Shown here piece by piece: positions 17,897-27,528 of a DNA stretch of 64,000 nt (positions are counted from its first letter, which is position 1; each line of letters begins with the position of its first letter). Position numbers and translations under genes: made by a program. Source of the stretch: an uncultured Vampirovibrio sp. Lineage in GTDB: Bacteria; Cyanobacteriota; Vampirovibrionia; Gastranaerophilales; Gastranaerophilaceae. The DNA lies in assembly GCA_910583875.1 (NCBI GenBank), contig CAJTXT010000003.1, positions 62,001-126,000 on the forward strand, in the 5' to 3' direction. The notes under the pieces are model-generated. The model did no database searches and had not been told where the DNA came from. It saw nothing but the letters and a program-made list of their open reading frames with translations.

Positions 17897-20437
17897 ATGG
17901 ACTTTAATTTTATAAAAGATATATTCAAACCAATTGTTGGCGATTTAAGAGCAGATAGTTCTCTGCTCGAAAGTTTTATTGCAGATAGAGATAATAATTT
18001 TATATTAAAACACAATCTTGATGCACTTTCAAAGATGATAAAATTTTTAAATTCACCTGAAAACAATATATTCATCCTAAACGGATTTATGGGTTCAGGT
18101 AAAACAAGCGTAACAGATTGTTTGATTGATTTTATAAATGATAATGTATTAATTTTTAGAAACTCTTATCAAGAAGCTATTAACCTTGATGATATCTTAT
18201 TATCTTTGTTTAAAGATTTCACTATTTACCATAATGAAAAAAAGATAATTTTACCTAAATCTGAAACAACAATATTCTCTGAAAAAATTAATACATATAT
18301 AAAATATTGTGATGCTCCAATGGTTTTTATTTTTGATTCTCTTGAAATTAATATGAGAAGCAAAGATACCCAAAAAGATATTTTAGATTTTATAAATTAT
18401 TTATCTCATTTTTCAAAAATCAAAATAATTATATGTTCAAGAACATTTAAACAAGACGATTTAATTTCATCTGATTCTTCGCAAAGTGCTCAATTAGCAT
18501 CTTTATCTTTAGATGAAATGTATGAATATCTTGAAATAAATAGTATAAAAGGTAATAAATATGAAAGTGAGTCTCTTTATAAAATTATAAGAGGACATTA
18601 TTTGTTACTGGAACTATCTGTATTAATAATGCAGATTTTGAACATTTCTTTAACAATATTTTTATCAGAATATAAGAAATCTGCTAAAAATTTTTTAGAA
18701 TTTCTTATTTCCAAAGTGCTTTCAATTTCATCAGAACGATATATTAAATCTTTATTACTTTTGGCAACAATAAGACATGGTGTAAGTACTGACTTTTTAA
18801 TTAATCAAAATTTTGTTACAGAGGATGAAATTAAATTTTTAGTAGAAAAACATGTTTTATCTGAAAAAACGGGAAAATATTATTTAAAAGATTATATAAA
18901 AAATGAATTCATAAAATCGGTAAATATTGAAACTAAAATAAAAATTCACAAATATTTAGTGGATGTTTATGAAGCCGAATTGCCATTAAAACCTTTTGAT
19001 AGAGAGCTGTTTTTATCCCGTTTAACAATGAGACAGGAAATTGCTTTCCACACAAAACGAATTGAAACATTAGAAGAAGAATTTGAAAAAAATGGTATGC
19101 CAAGGTTATCCGAAGCTCAAGGTTTAACTTATTTAAGTTATTCTCGTAAAAGCGGTTTTGAATCAGGAATGGAAAATAAAAAAGTTCCAGAAAAAAAATA
19201 TATTAAAAATATAAAACCATATAATGATAAACATAAAAGATTTGAACTTTCTAATGAAGATTCTAAACTTTTAAATGCAACAAAATCGCAAGATATTATT
19301 ACAAAAAAATTAGTTGATATTTCAAATATGGAATTGAAAGAAAAAGAACCTAAACAGGAAAAATCAGCGTTAGGCTCAATTCCGCAAAGTTTAGAGGATT
19401 ATATAGAAATAGCTCAAAATTGTGAAGAAAATTATAATTTTTCAGATGCAATTATGTATTATAAAAAAGCGCTTACATATACAAATGATGATATGTTTAA
19501 GCTAAAAGAGCCAATTTTGTATACGAAGTTAGCAATTTGTTATAAAAAAATTCAAGATGTAGATAATGCAGTTAACTATTATGAAAAGGTTTATCAATTA
19601 TATTTGAATGAAACTCCTGATAAGGCTAATGAAATATTATTAAGTATTGCTCAAATATATTTAGAAGTTTATAAAATAGATAAAGCAAAAGAAATTTATA
19701 AACGTATATTATATTCGCCTGTTACTGTTTCCTCTGAAATGGTTGTTCGCGTTTATTTAGAATTATCTGAAATTGAAGATAATAATCTTGATATGGAAGC
19801 TGCTCTTCAATATTTGAAAAAAGCCTTGGCAACTGCTGAAAAAACAACAGATACGAAATTATTATGCGAATGTTATTTTAAATATGCATTATTGCTTGAT
19901 GATTCAGGTAATGTGGATATGGCATTAAAATATTATCTAAGATGCGTTCAATTGTGTGATGATGCTCAAATAAATGCATATTTAGCATCTGCATATTCAA
20001 ATATTGCAGAAATATCTTATGATAGCAAAAATAATTCAGCTGCTAAAATGTATTATGAGCTTTCAATTAATGCTGATAAAGATAAAAATAATTATGAAGG
20101 GTTGTATTATTCGTATACTAAATTAGCGCAAATACATAAAGAAGAAGGCTCTGACAAAGTACATGAGATGTTATTAAATGCATTAACAGCTGCTAAAAAA
20201 CTGGATGATACCATTTATACTGTTACTATTTATACAGAAATGGGTGATAATTATTTTGCTTCAGCAGATTATAAGCAGGCTTTGAAATCATATATTTTAG
20301 CTTTAACTTTTATTCCTTCTGATGCAAGTAAAGATATAGAAGAAACAATTCGAGTTAAGATTAATCAAATAAAATTAATCCTTGGTGATGTAGAATTTAT
20401 AAAACTTAAAAATGAACTTAAGAAAAGACGCTTATGA
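17897..20437 (+). CDS. P-loop NTPase with C-terminal TPR repeats
   Basis: 846 residues. The Walker A motif GFMGSGKTS is at 63-71, a Walker B-like strand VFIFDSLE near 138 and a sensor-like IIICSRTF near 175, giving a STAND/AAA-type module. A helical arm follows, then a low-complexity Lys-rich linker (~395-490), then at least seven TPR-like repeats to the end, for example AIMYYKKALTY, AVNYYEKVYQLY, ALQYLKKALATA and ALKYYLRCVQL. The layout suggests a switch that senses a partner through TPRs, but no effector domain is seen. The gene ends in a 4-nt overlap with rsmG. A TAATAT/TATAAT box lies 6-8 nt before the ATG. Confidence 0.65.
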   Translation: MDFNFIKDIFKPIVGDLRADSSLLESFIADRDNNFILKHNLDALSKMIKFLNSPENNIFILNGFMGSGKTSVTDCLIDFINDNVLIFRNSYQEAINLDDILLSLFKDFTIYHNEKKIILPKSETTIFSEKINTYIKYCDAPMVFIFDSLEINMRSKDTQKDILDFINYLSHFSKIKIIICSRTFKQDDLISSDSSQSAQLASLSLDEMYEYLEINSIKGNKYESESLYKIIRGHYLLLELSVLIMQILNISLTIFLSEYKKSAKNFLEFLISKVLSISSERYIKSLLLLATIRHGVSTDFLINQNFVTEDEIKFLVEKHVLSEKTGKYYLKDYIKNEFIKSVNIETKIKIHKYLVDVYEAELPLKPFDRELFLSRLTMRQEIAFHTKRIETLEEEFEKNGMPRLSEAQGLTYLSYSRKSGFESGMENKKVPEKKYIKNIKPYNDKHKRFELSNEDSKLLNATKSQDIITKKLVDISNMELKEKEPKQEKSALGSIPQSLEDYIEIAQNCEENYNFSDAIMYYKKALTYTNDDMFKLKEPILYTKLAICYKKIQDVDNAVNYYEKVYQLYLNETPDKANEILLSIAQIYLEVYKIDKAKEIYKRILYSPVTVSSEMVVRVYLELSEIEDNNLDMEAALQYLKKALATAEKTTDTKLLCECYFKYALLLDDSGNVDMALKYYLRCVQLCDDAQINAYLASAYSNIAEISYDSKNNSAAKMYYELSINADKDKNNYEGLYYSYTKLAQIHKEEGSDKVHEMLLNALTAAKKLDDTIYTVTIYTEMGDNYFASADYKQALKSYILALTFIPSDASKDIEETIRVKINQIKLILGDVEFIKLKNELKKRRL

Positions 20438-21138
20438 AAGAAAAATTGCAAAAATTAAATATAGAATTTGACGAACAAAATATAATTTTGTTTGAAAATT
20501 TTATAAAGTTTTTTCTTGATTATAATGAAAAAGTTAATTTAATAAGTAATAATGATTCTAAAGTTTTGTTTGAAAAACATATATTTGATAGTTTGGCATT
20601 TAATCTGTTTTATGAAAAATATAAACAGCAAGAAAAAGTTAAATTGTTGGATTTGGGTACCGGAGGTGGATTCCCTGCTTTACCTATAGCTTTGCTATAT
20701 AAAAATATTAATGTAAGTGCTGTTGATTCAATAAAGAAGAAAATACATTTTATAGAACTGGCTGCTGAAAACTTTAAACTTCAAAATATAAAACCGTTAT
20801 GTTATAGAATAGAAGATTTACCGAGTAATTTTAAATCGAGATTTGATATAGTAACATCACGGGCAATGGCTGAATTAAGAATGATTTTAGAATATTCAAT
20901 TCCTTATTTAAAAGTTGGCGGGTATTTTGTTGCATATAAATCTTTAAAAGCAGAAGAAGAACTTGAAAATTCAAAAAATGCAATGAAAATATTAAATGTA
21001 GAATTGATTGATAAAATTGAATATACGCTTCCTATTGAAATAGAAAACAGAAGAGTTTTACTTGTTTTTAAGAAAACAAAACAAACATCTCCTGTTTATC
21101 CGAGGAAAAATGGTGTTATAAAGAAACAGCCTTTGTAA
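20434..21138 (+). CDS. rsmG: 16S rRNA m7G527 methyltransferase
   Basis: 234 residues. SAM-binding motif LLDLGTGGGFPALPIAL near 72, preceded by the typical YNEKVNLIS near 32 and followed by FDIVTSRAMAEL near 135. Methylates G527 of 16S rRNA. Coupled to the upstream P-loop/TPR gene (ATGA overlap). Its 3' end overlaps the convergent bioD by 23 nt. Confidence 0.92.
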   Translation: MKEKLQKLNIEFDEQNIILFENFIKFFLDYNEKVNLISNNDSKVLFEKHIFDSLAFNLFYEKYKQQEKVKLLDLGTGGGFPALPIALLYKNINVSAVDSIKKKIHFIELAAENFKLQNIKPLCYRIEDLPSNFKSRFDIVTSRAMAELRMILEYSIPYLKVGGYFVAYKSLKAEEELENSKNAMKILNVELIDKIEYTLPIEIENRRVLLVFKKTKQTSPVYPRKNGVIKKQPL

Positions 21139-21784
21139 ATTCAGATGAAATTATATTTGTGTCCTTTTTATTTAATTCGTTAATTTTTCCAATAATAGGA
21201 ACATCTGTGTACATTTCTAATTCATTAATAAAGTTCTTAGTTGCTAAATCATCTGTATTTGAAGGGATTTTATTTATAATAATTCCTTTTATAGGAATAT
21301 TCATTGTTTTAGCGTAGTGAATAGTTAATAATGTGTGGTTTAATCTTCCTAAAAAAGGAACTGTTACTATTATTATAGGAATATTTAAAGCTTTAATTAA
21401 GTCAGCACAAAGCATATTGTCGGTTGCAGGTGCTAAGATTCCGCCTGCGCCTTCCACTAAAGTAATTTCATTTTGAGATGAAAACTCTTTAAAATCAGCT
21501 TTAATTTTTTCTATATCTATTTTTATTCCTGCAAGTCTTGCAGCAAGAGCAGGAGATACCTCTCCTTCAAGAAGATAAGAACATTTTGTATTTATAGTTT
21601 TAGATACTTCTTTTATTGCTTCTAAGTCAGGCGCTAAAAATCCGTTTTCTGTTTTTATTGCTCCTGATTGTAAAGGCTTAAATACACCAACTTTTTTGCC
21701 TGTATTTTCATAAGCAAGTGCTAAACCTTTTGTTATAAAGGTTTTTCCTATATCTGTATCAATACCTGTAATAAAATATTCCAT
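21116..21784 (-). CDS. bioD: Dethiobiotin synthetase
   Basis: 222 residues. P-loop FITGIDTDIGKTFITKGLA at the N-terminus, KPLQSGA near 37 and VEGAGGILAP near 110. Closes the ureido ring of biotin using ATP and CO2. It follows bioA on the minus strand with 3 nt between them. bioB and bioF are not in the window. Confidence 0.92.
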   Translation of the reverse strand: MEYFITGIDTDIGKTFITKGLALAYENTGKKVGVFKPLQSGAIKTENGFLAPDLEAIKEVSKTINTKCSYLLEGEVSPALAARLAGIKIDIEKIKADFKEFSSQNEITLVEGAGGILAPATDNMLCADLIKALNIPIIIVTVPFLGRLNHTLLTIHYAKTMNIPIKGIIINKIPSNTDDLATKNFINELEMYTDVPIIGKINELNKKDTNIISSEFTKAVSL

Positions 21785-21787
21785 TTT

Positions 21788-23152
21788 CTACTCCTTATCA
21801 GGCAATACTTTATTAAGTGCCTTGTAGGCAATATTTGTAAGTTTTTCTATTTCTTTCTCGGTAATTATGTATGGAGTTATAAAATATATGCAATTCCACA
21901 TAGGTCTTAGTATTGCTCCAAGTTTCAATCCTTCTAAATAGATTTTCTTGCCGATACCGTCTTCATAACTGAAAGGTTCTTTTGTTTCTTTATTTTTTAC
22001 AAGCTCTATTGCACATATCATGCCTGTTTGACGAATATCTCCTACATTTTTATGACTGCGGAATTTTTCCAATTCTTTAGAAAATTTAGCAATTTTAGGT
22101 TTTAAATATTCTTCAATTTTCATTTCTTCCAGAATTTTTAAATTTTCAAGCGCTACCGATAATGCTAATGGGTACGCTGTATAGCTGTGACCATGATAGA
22201 AGGTTTTATATCCGTCTGTATCGTCATCATAAAATGCATTATAAATTTCATCGGTTGTAACAGTTATTGATAAAGGCATATAGCCTGCGGTTATACCTTT
22301 TGCAGCACAAATAATATCAGGTACTATTCCAGCGTGTTCATAAGCAAATAATTTACCAGTTCTATAGAATCCCATTGCAACTTCATCATCTATTAATAAA
22401 ATATTATATTTGTCGCATAAATCTCTTAATTTTGTAATATATTCGGCAGGATACATAATCATTCCGCCTGCTGCTTGAACTAACGGTTCAATTATTATAC
22501 CTGCAATATTTTGAGCTTCTTCTTTTAATATATTTTCAACAGAAGATAAACATTCGATAGTGCAATTTTCTTTATTACACCCAAACGGACATCTATAGCA
22601 ATATGGACTTTCTGCTTGACGAATTTCAAATAATAACGGTTTATATAATTTATGGTACATATCAATACCGCCAACAGAAACTGCACCTAATGTATCGCCG
22701 TGGTAAGAATTTTTAAGTGCTATGAATTTTTTCTTTTCAGGATGTCCTTTTAATACTTGATATTGATATGCCATTTTTAAAGCTACTTCAACTGCTGTTG
22801 AACCGTTATCTGAAAAGAAAACATGTTTTAATTTGTTATTAAGCATTGAAACTAATTTTTTGGAAAAGTTAACAACAGGTTCGTGTGTAAACCCTGCAAA
22901 TATAACGTGTTCAATTTTGTTTGCTTGTTTTGCAATTGCTTTATTAATTCTTTTGTTAGAATGACCTAATGTATTTACCCACCAAGAAGAAACGGCATCT
23001 ATATATTTATTTCCATCAACATCTTCTAAATAGATTCCTTTTCCTTTTTTTATAATAATAGGTTTATTTGACTCATCTTCTAAAGATTTCATTTGTGTAA
23101 ACGGACGCCAAATGTATTTTAAATCATCTTCTATAAATTGCTGCTTGTTCAT
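21788..23152 (-). CDS. bioA: Adenosylmethionine-8-amino-7-oxononanoate aminotransferase
   Basis: 454 residues, class III PLP aminotransferase. DLKYIWRPFTQM at the start is typical of BioA. SSWWVNTLGHS near 57, YHGDTLGAVSVGG near 150, LLIDDEVAMGF near 252 (PLP Asp) and CAAKGITAGYMPLS near 283 (catalytic Lys) follow. Makes 7,8-diaminononanoate for BioD. GGCGGAGTGAG lies upstream of the ATG. Confidence 0.93.
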   Translation of the reverse strand: MNKQQFIEDDLKYIWRPFTQMKSLEDESNKPIIIKKGKGIYLEDVDGNKYIDAVSSWWVNTLGHSNKRINKAIAKQANKIEHVIFAGFTHEPVVNFSKKLVSMLNNKLKHVFFSDNGSTAVEVALKMAYQYQVLKGHPEKKKFIALKNSYHGDTLGAVSVGGIDMYHKLYKPLLFEIRQAESPYCYRCPFGCNKENCTIECLSSVENILKEEAQNIAGIIIEPLVQAAGGMIMYPAEYITKLRDLCDKYNILLIDDEVAMGFYRTGKLFAYEHAGIVPDIICAAKGITAGYMPLSITVTTDEIYNAFYDDDTDGYKTFYHGHSYTAYPLALSVALENLKILEEMKIEEYLKPKIAKFSKELEKFRSHKNVGDIRQTGMICAIELVKNKETKEPFSYEDGIGKKIYLEGLKLGAILRPMWNCIYFITPYIITEKEIEKLTNIAYKALNKVLPDKE

Positions 23153-23318
23153 TTTTTCTCACTCCGCCTCAATTTTTCATACAATTAAATTATAGTACGA
23201 AGATAATAACTAAATGATTTTTTTTATTAACAAAAATTAATGAGTTTTTATATAAATTGTCAATTCTTTTTATTTTTCTATCTTTATAAATATAGTTCAG
23301 GGGCGCAAAGGGATACTT

Positions 23319-25067
23319 ATGCAAATTAATAGTATAAAAAGCTATGCAGATAATCTAAATGTAAATTCGGATTATCAAATATTAAAAACTTTAAATACTG
23401 CTAACAATAAGGTTCCTTCTACTGCTTCGTCATTAAAAAGTTATTCGGCTGACAATTTAAGAGCTAATTTTGCGCCAGTCTCCTTTAAAGGTAATGCTCC
23501 CAAAATAAAAAATGCTTTTATTATTACCTCAAATACAGAAGATATTCCATTATTAAAAACGCAAAAAAATGGTTCATTTCTTATTGATTTTGACTCTCAA
23601 ACAGAAATTGTTTATGGCTTAGATGCAATTAAATATCTTGAAAATAATGAAGAATTTTCATATGATACACAAGTTATTTTCCCTAAAAAAGCAGAAGGTA
23701 CTTTGCATATAAACGGGAATGATGTTAGTTTATCGGAAAATTCAGCTGTGTTATTAACCGCCGGAACAAAAGCCAAAATAGATGTATCAAAAGGTTATCC
23801 TATGATGATAATGTCTAAAAAGGATTATGATTGGTATGAACGTTATGGTAAAGATGCTCAAGATACTAATATAAAGAATAAATTTACAGAATTAATGTAT
23901 TATAATTCTCACTTATTTAATGGTGATTTTACTCCTAATATATTATTATCAGATGCTTTGAATGATGATAAATTTTTACAAACAATAGGAATTAATAAAT
24001 GGGAATCAAAAAATAATTTGATTTCTGATATTTATGCTAAAAAAGATTTATTAGAGGATGATAAAAAACAAGAAATAGAATTTGTTAAAGGATTAATTGA
24101 TAAACTTCAAGAAACAGGAATAATAGAACAAAAAGATAATGGCTATCTAAGATTTTCTAATAAATATAAACCTGAATATATGAAAGGACAATTAAAAGAA
24201 CAAGGTTTCTCGGATGAGGAAATTTCTCATATTATGCCAATTTATACACAATCTCGTCAAGTCCATATGGATTCTAAATTTGGTATAAAAAATTCTGTAG
24301 AAAACTATACTCCTGAATTAATTCAAAAAATGAAAGATGCAGGTATTCTTCACAATAACAAAAAAGATGCAGGTACAAATATCTATTGGAAAGAATGTTA
24401 CGGCAACGAAGAATTGTTAAGAGCAAGACTTGCTCAAGCAGACTTTACAAAAGAAGAACAAGATGCTGTTGTAGAAGGCTGGAAAAATGAAAATTATACA
24501 GGTTTAGACTTAAGCGGTTTAAAATTTATAAATGAAGATGTTGCAGTATATAATCTTAATGATAAGTTAAATAACTGGACGTTAGAAAAAACAAACTGGA
24601 TAAGTAATTCGACTGCTCCTCAGTCAAGTGACGGTAAAACTCCGTTTGTTGGTGTTTCAATGGTTCAAACAGATGAAGAACGACCAATTGCAATGTCTGA
24701 ATTAAGGAAAGAAGAAAAACTTCATACACATCCTAATTTAGCAGAAAAAAGACAGTCTGAAATATATTTGGTTACAAGTGGTGCTGCAGCTTTGAATATT
24801 ATTAAAGACGGCAAAAGTACAATAAAAATACTTAAAGAAGGCGATATGGCAGTTGTTGACCCTGGAGTTGCGCACTGCGTAAATTCAATTTTAGGTGAAT
24901 ATGAACATATTGTTGCTCAAGTTCCGTCTGCTTTCCAATATGGTTTTGGATTTAAAATGAATGTTGATATTCCTGATGATTATGATGAGCAGAGATTACA
25001 GCAAGAAGCATTTAATGAGTTTGATAAACTTCAACAGGAAAAATCAGCTTCTGCAGAAGAAGTTTAA
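23319..25067 (+). CDS. FK-leader protein with C-terminal cupin domain
   Basis: 582 residues. A Ser/Asn-rich N-terminus of ~55 residues ends in APVSFKGNAP, the FK leader shared with two other proteins of the window. Residues ~60-170 look like a first beta-rich cupin-like half (EGTLHINGNDVSLSENSAVLL). The middle is helical. The C-terminal part has a clear cupin: EEKLHTHPNLAEKRQSEIYLV, then LKEGDMAVVDPGVAHCVN, giving His/His/Glu/His metal ligands near residues 470-520. It may be a sugar isomerase-type or binding cupin. The fused helical region is not recognised, and no signal peptide is apparent. Confidence 0.55.
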   Translation: MQINSIKSYADNLNVNSDYQILKTLNTANNKVPSTASSLKSYSADNLRANFAPVSFKGNAPKIKNAFIITSNTEDIPLLKTQKNGSFLIDFDSQTEIVYGLDAIKYLENNEEFSYDTQVIFPKKAEGTLHINGNDVSLSENSAVLLTAGTKAKIDVSKGYPMMIMSKKDYDWYERYGKDAQDTNIKNKFTELMYYNSHLFNGDFTPNILLSDALNDDKFLQTIGINKWESKNNLISDIYAKKDLLEDDKKQEIEFVKGLIDKLQETGIIEQKDNGYLRFSNKYKPEYMKGQLKEQGFSDEEISHIMPIYTQSRQVHMDSKFGIKNSVENYTPELIQKMKDAGILHNNKKDAGTNIYWKECYGNEELLRARLAQADFTKEEQDAVVEGWKNENYTGLDLSGLKFINEDVAVYNLNDKLNNWTLEKTNWISNSTAPQSSDGKTPFVGVSMVQTDEERPIAMSELRKEEKLHTHPNLAEKRQSEIYLVTSGAAALNIIKDGKSTIKILKEGDMAVVDPGVAHCVNSILGEYEHIVAQVPSAFQYGFGFKMNVDIPDDYDEQRLQQEAFNEFDKLQQEKSASAEEV

Positions 25068-25104
25068 TTAAAATTTTATTGACATGTAATTATGAATTTG
25101 TTTG

Positions 25105-25345
25105 ACTACTTTTTTCAAAATCTTTGATTTTGTGAAAGATGTTTTATTTTCTGCAGGGACTTACAAGTGAGAAAGAAAATAATATATATTTTTATAGGGT
25201 GATATACGAAATTTCAATAAATAGGCGAAATTGTCACCCTGAACTTGTTTCAGGGTCTTGCTAGTTTGATTATAGATTCTAAATGTTTATTTATCCATAG
25301 GGTCTTGCAATGGTAAGATTCCGAGACAAGTTTGGAATTACACGA
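25105..25345. repeat. Interspersed repeat modules
   Basis: A GACTACTTTTTTCAAAATC module and a GTCACCCTGAACTTGTTTCA module (from ~25231), with a later partial inverse (GGTAAGATTCCGAGACAAG). They are degenerate members of the repeats at 10.9, 12.2, 17.7 and 59.5 kb. The rest of this 449-nt gap contains a likely extended -10 (TATGCTAAAAT, ~25425) and a small GTCCGAAATTGGAC hairpin. Confidence 0.6.
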
Positions 25346-25516
25346 ACGAGTATTATGTTTTAACTTATTTGGTTGGAATTTCTATACTAGTACCATATTT
25401 TTAGCAAAGAAAAAGAATATGTTTATGCTAAAATAAATAGGGTATTGTCCGAAATTGGACTAAATAGCGCAGCAATCACAGTCGATTTAGATAATATTGA
25501 GGAGCTTTAGTAAAAT

Positions 25517-27520
25517 ATGAAAAAATTGTTTATTTTGATGATTTTAATAATGACAATTTTTTCACAGCCTGTTTTGGCCGAAACATCTGAGAATTATTCT
25601 TATTCAATAGAAATTAGTAATATAGAACGTAACTCAAAATTAAAAAAAGAAATATTAAATTCTATCATTGAAATTTACGGAAAAGAAAATGTAGCTTCTA
25701 TATATAATAAAGTAATGGAAATTGCAGATAATGCAATAAATAAGCGTTCTAAAATATTAAAAGAACAAGATTTAAACAGAAATGATGACTGGTATAAAAA
25801 TGAAATTATCTACATGTTTTATGTTGATCATTTTGGAACAGTTCGTGATGATAAAGAAAATACTTTTAAAGATACGGCATTAATGCTTGATTATTTAAAA
25901 GATTTAGGTGTTACAACTTTATATATGCTTCCCTTTGCGGAAAGCCCAATGAAAGATGCTGGTTTTGATGTTAAAAATCCGCAAAATGTAAGACGAGAAC
26001 TGGGCGGGTTGGCTGAATTTAACGACTTTGTAAAAGCTGCAAAAGAAGCAGGTTTTAAAATTAAAGCAGATTTAGTTTTGAACCATTTATCTCAAGAACA
26101 TGAATGGTTTAAAAAACTTGAAGCAGGTGACGAAAATTATTTAGACTATTTTGTTTATACAGATAAAATGCCGGAATACAAAAAGTATCAGGATGAAAAG
26201 CTTGGAACCGTAATTGAATATACAGAAGCAGACGGAAGTATTTCAAAAAGAAGATTAATTTTTCCTGAAAATACTGAAAATAATTACAAAAAAGTAACTG
26301 TAAACGATAAAGATTATTATTTATATCACACTTTTTATCCGTTTCAGCTTGATATAAATTGGAATAATCCTAATGTTTTGTATTATGAACTTGAAACAAT
26401 AACACATTGGGCAAATTTAGGTATTGATATTTTTAGAATGGATGCAATTCCCTATCTGGCTAAAGAAGCAGGAACAAATGCCGAAAATTTACCAAAAACT
26501 CACGCAATAGTGCGACTTTTAAGTAATTATATTCAATTAACTGCACCATCAAGTGTAATACAAGTTGAAGCTTGTCAGCAGCCAAAAGATGTTATTCATT
26601 ATTTTGGTAAAGAACGAGAAGTTGAAGTAAGTATTGATGATGAAGCTAAAAAACTAAAAAGAACAAATGAAGCCCAGATTGCATACAATTTCCCTTATAT
26701 GCCTGCAATATGGGCTAGCCTTGTAACAGAAGATAAAAAATATTTTGTAGATGCATATAAAAAGACTCCTGATATTCCAAAATCTTCTGCGTGGGGAATA
26801 TTTTTAAGAGTTCATGATGAACTGACTCTGGAAATGGTCAGCCCTGAAGTAAGAGAAATTATTTTCAATGATTTAGTTAATAAAGGTGAAAATTTTAGAA
26901 ACGGTTTTGGCGTTGCAGGAAGATTAGCAAACTTTTTAGATAAAAATCCAAATAGAATTGAAACTGCTTTTTCAATTCTATTATCACTTCCTGGTATTCC
27001 TATTATTTATTACGGAGATGAAGTAGGTGCTTCTAATAACTATGAACATGCTAAAAAATCCGCTTTAAGAAGAGGATTTTCTCATCTTTTATCTGCTTTT
27101 GATTCTCGTGATATAAATAGAGGTGAAGTTCCTGCAAAACTATTCTATGGTTCAACAAAAGGATATTATAAATTTAATTCAAAAGTATATGAGAAAGTTA
27201 AGAATTTAATTGCAATAAGGAAAACTCTTCCTGTAATGACTAATGGTGATTTTGAACTTTTAAAAACAAAATCTAAAAGTAATTTTGCATATATAAGAAA
27301 GAATAAAGATTCTCAAATTCTTGTAATAAATAATTTGTCAGGTGAAAAACTAATTGCAGAAGTAAGTCTTCCTATTAATATTATTCTGAAAAATGAAGGA
27401 CGTATTACAAGTTTAAAAAATTTGGTAAATGGAGATGATATAAAGGTTAATATATCGCTTCAAAATAAAACAATGCATTTAAGAGTTGCACCATATCAAG
27501 TATTATGGCTTGAATTATAG
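25517..27520 (+). CDS. Secreted GH13 trehalose-synthase-like enzyme
   Basis: 667 residues with a signal peptide (MKKLFILMILIMTIFSQPVLAE). The GH13 barrel starts near residue 95. The catalytic residues fit: Asp309 in FRMDAIPYL (nucleophile), Glu351 in VEACQQP (acid/base) and Asp434 in VHDELTLEM. Text such as GTNAENLPKTHAIVRLL, TPDIPKSSAWGIFLRVHDE and LPGIPIIYYGDEVGASNN is characteristic of GH13 subfamily 16 (TreS, maltose/trehalose interconversion). TreS is normally cytosolic, so an exported copy is unusual. It heads an operon with an acyltransferase and a DegT-like protein. A different alpha-glucan activity in the periplasm is possible. Confidence 0.75.
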   Translation: MKKLFILMILIMTIFSQPVLAETSENYSYSIEISNIERNSKLKKEILNSIIEIYGKENVASIYNKVMEIADNAINKRSKILKEQDLNRNDDWYKNEIIYMFYVDHFGTVRDDKENTFKDTALMLDYLKDLGVTTLYMLPFAESPMKDAGFDVKNPQNVRRELGGLAEFNDFVKAAKEAGFKIKADLVLNHLSQEHEWFKKLEAGDENYLDYFVYTDKMPEYKKYQDEKLGTVIEYTEADGSISKRRLIFPENTENNYKKVTVNDKDYYLYHTFYPFQLDINWNNPNVLYYELETITHWANLGIDIFRMDAIPYLAKEAGTNAENLPKTHAIVRLLSNYIQLTAPSSVIQVEACQQPKDVIHYFGKEREVEVSIDDEAKKLKRTNEAQIAYNFPYMPAIWASLVTEDKKYFVDAYKKTPDIPKSSAWGIFLRVHDELTLEMVSPEVREIIFNDLVNKGENFRNGFGVAGRLANFLDKNPNRIETAFSILLSLPGIPIIYYGDEVGASNNYEHAKKSALRRGFSHLLSAFDSRDINRGEVPAKLFYGSTKGYYKFNSKVYEKVKNLIAIRKTLPVMTNGDFELLKTKSKSNFAYIRKNKDSQILVINNLSGEKLIAEVSLPINIILKNEGRITSLKNLVNGDDIKVNISLQNKTMHLRVAPYQVLWLEL

Positions 27521-27528
27521 AGGTTATT

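Noticed and set aside
23281-23318. Cyclic-di-GMP riboswitch before the cupin protein
   Set aside because: GGGGCGCAAAGGGATA resembles a fragment of a conserved core, but the rest of the fold is missing.
25440-25516. Riboswitch or structured leader before the GH13 gene
   Set aside because: Only a small GTCCGAAATTGGAC hairpin is visible, with no match to a riboswitch class I know.
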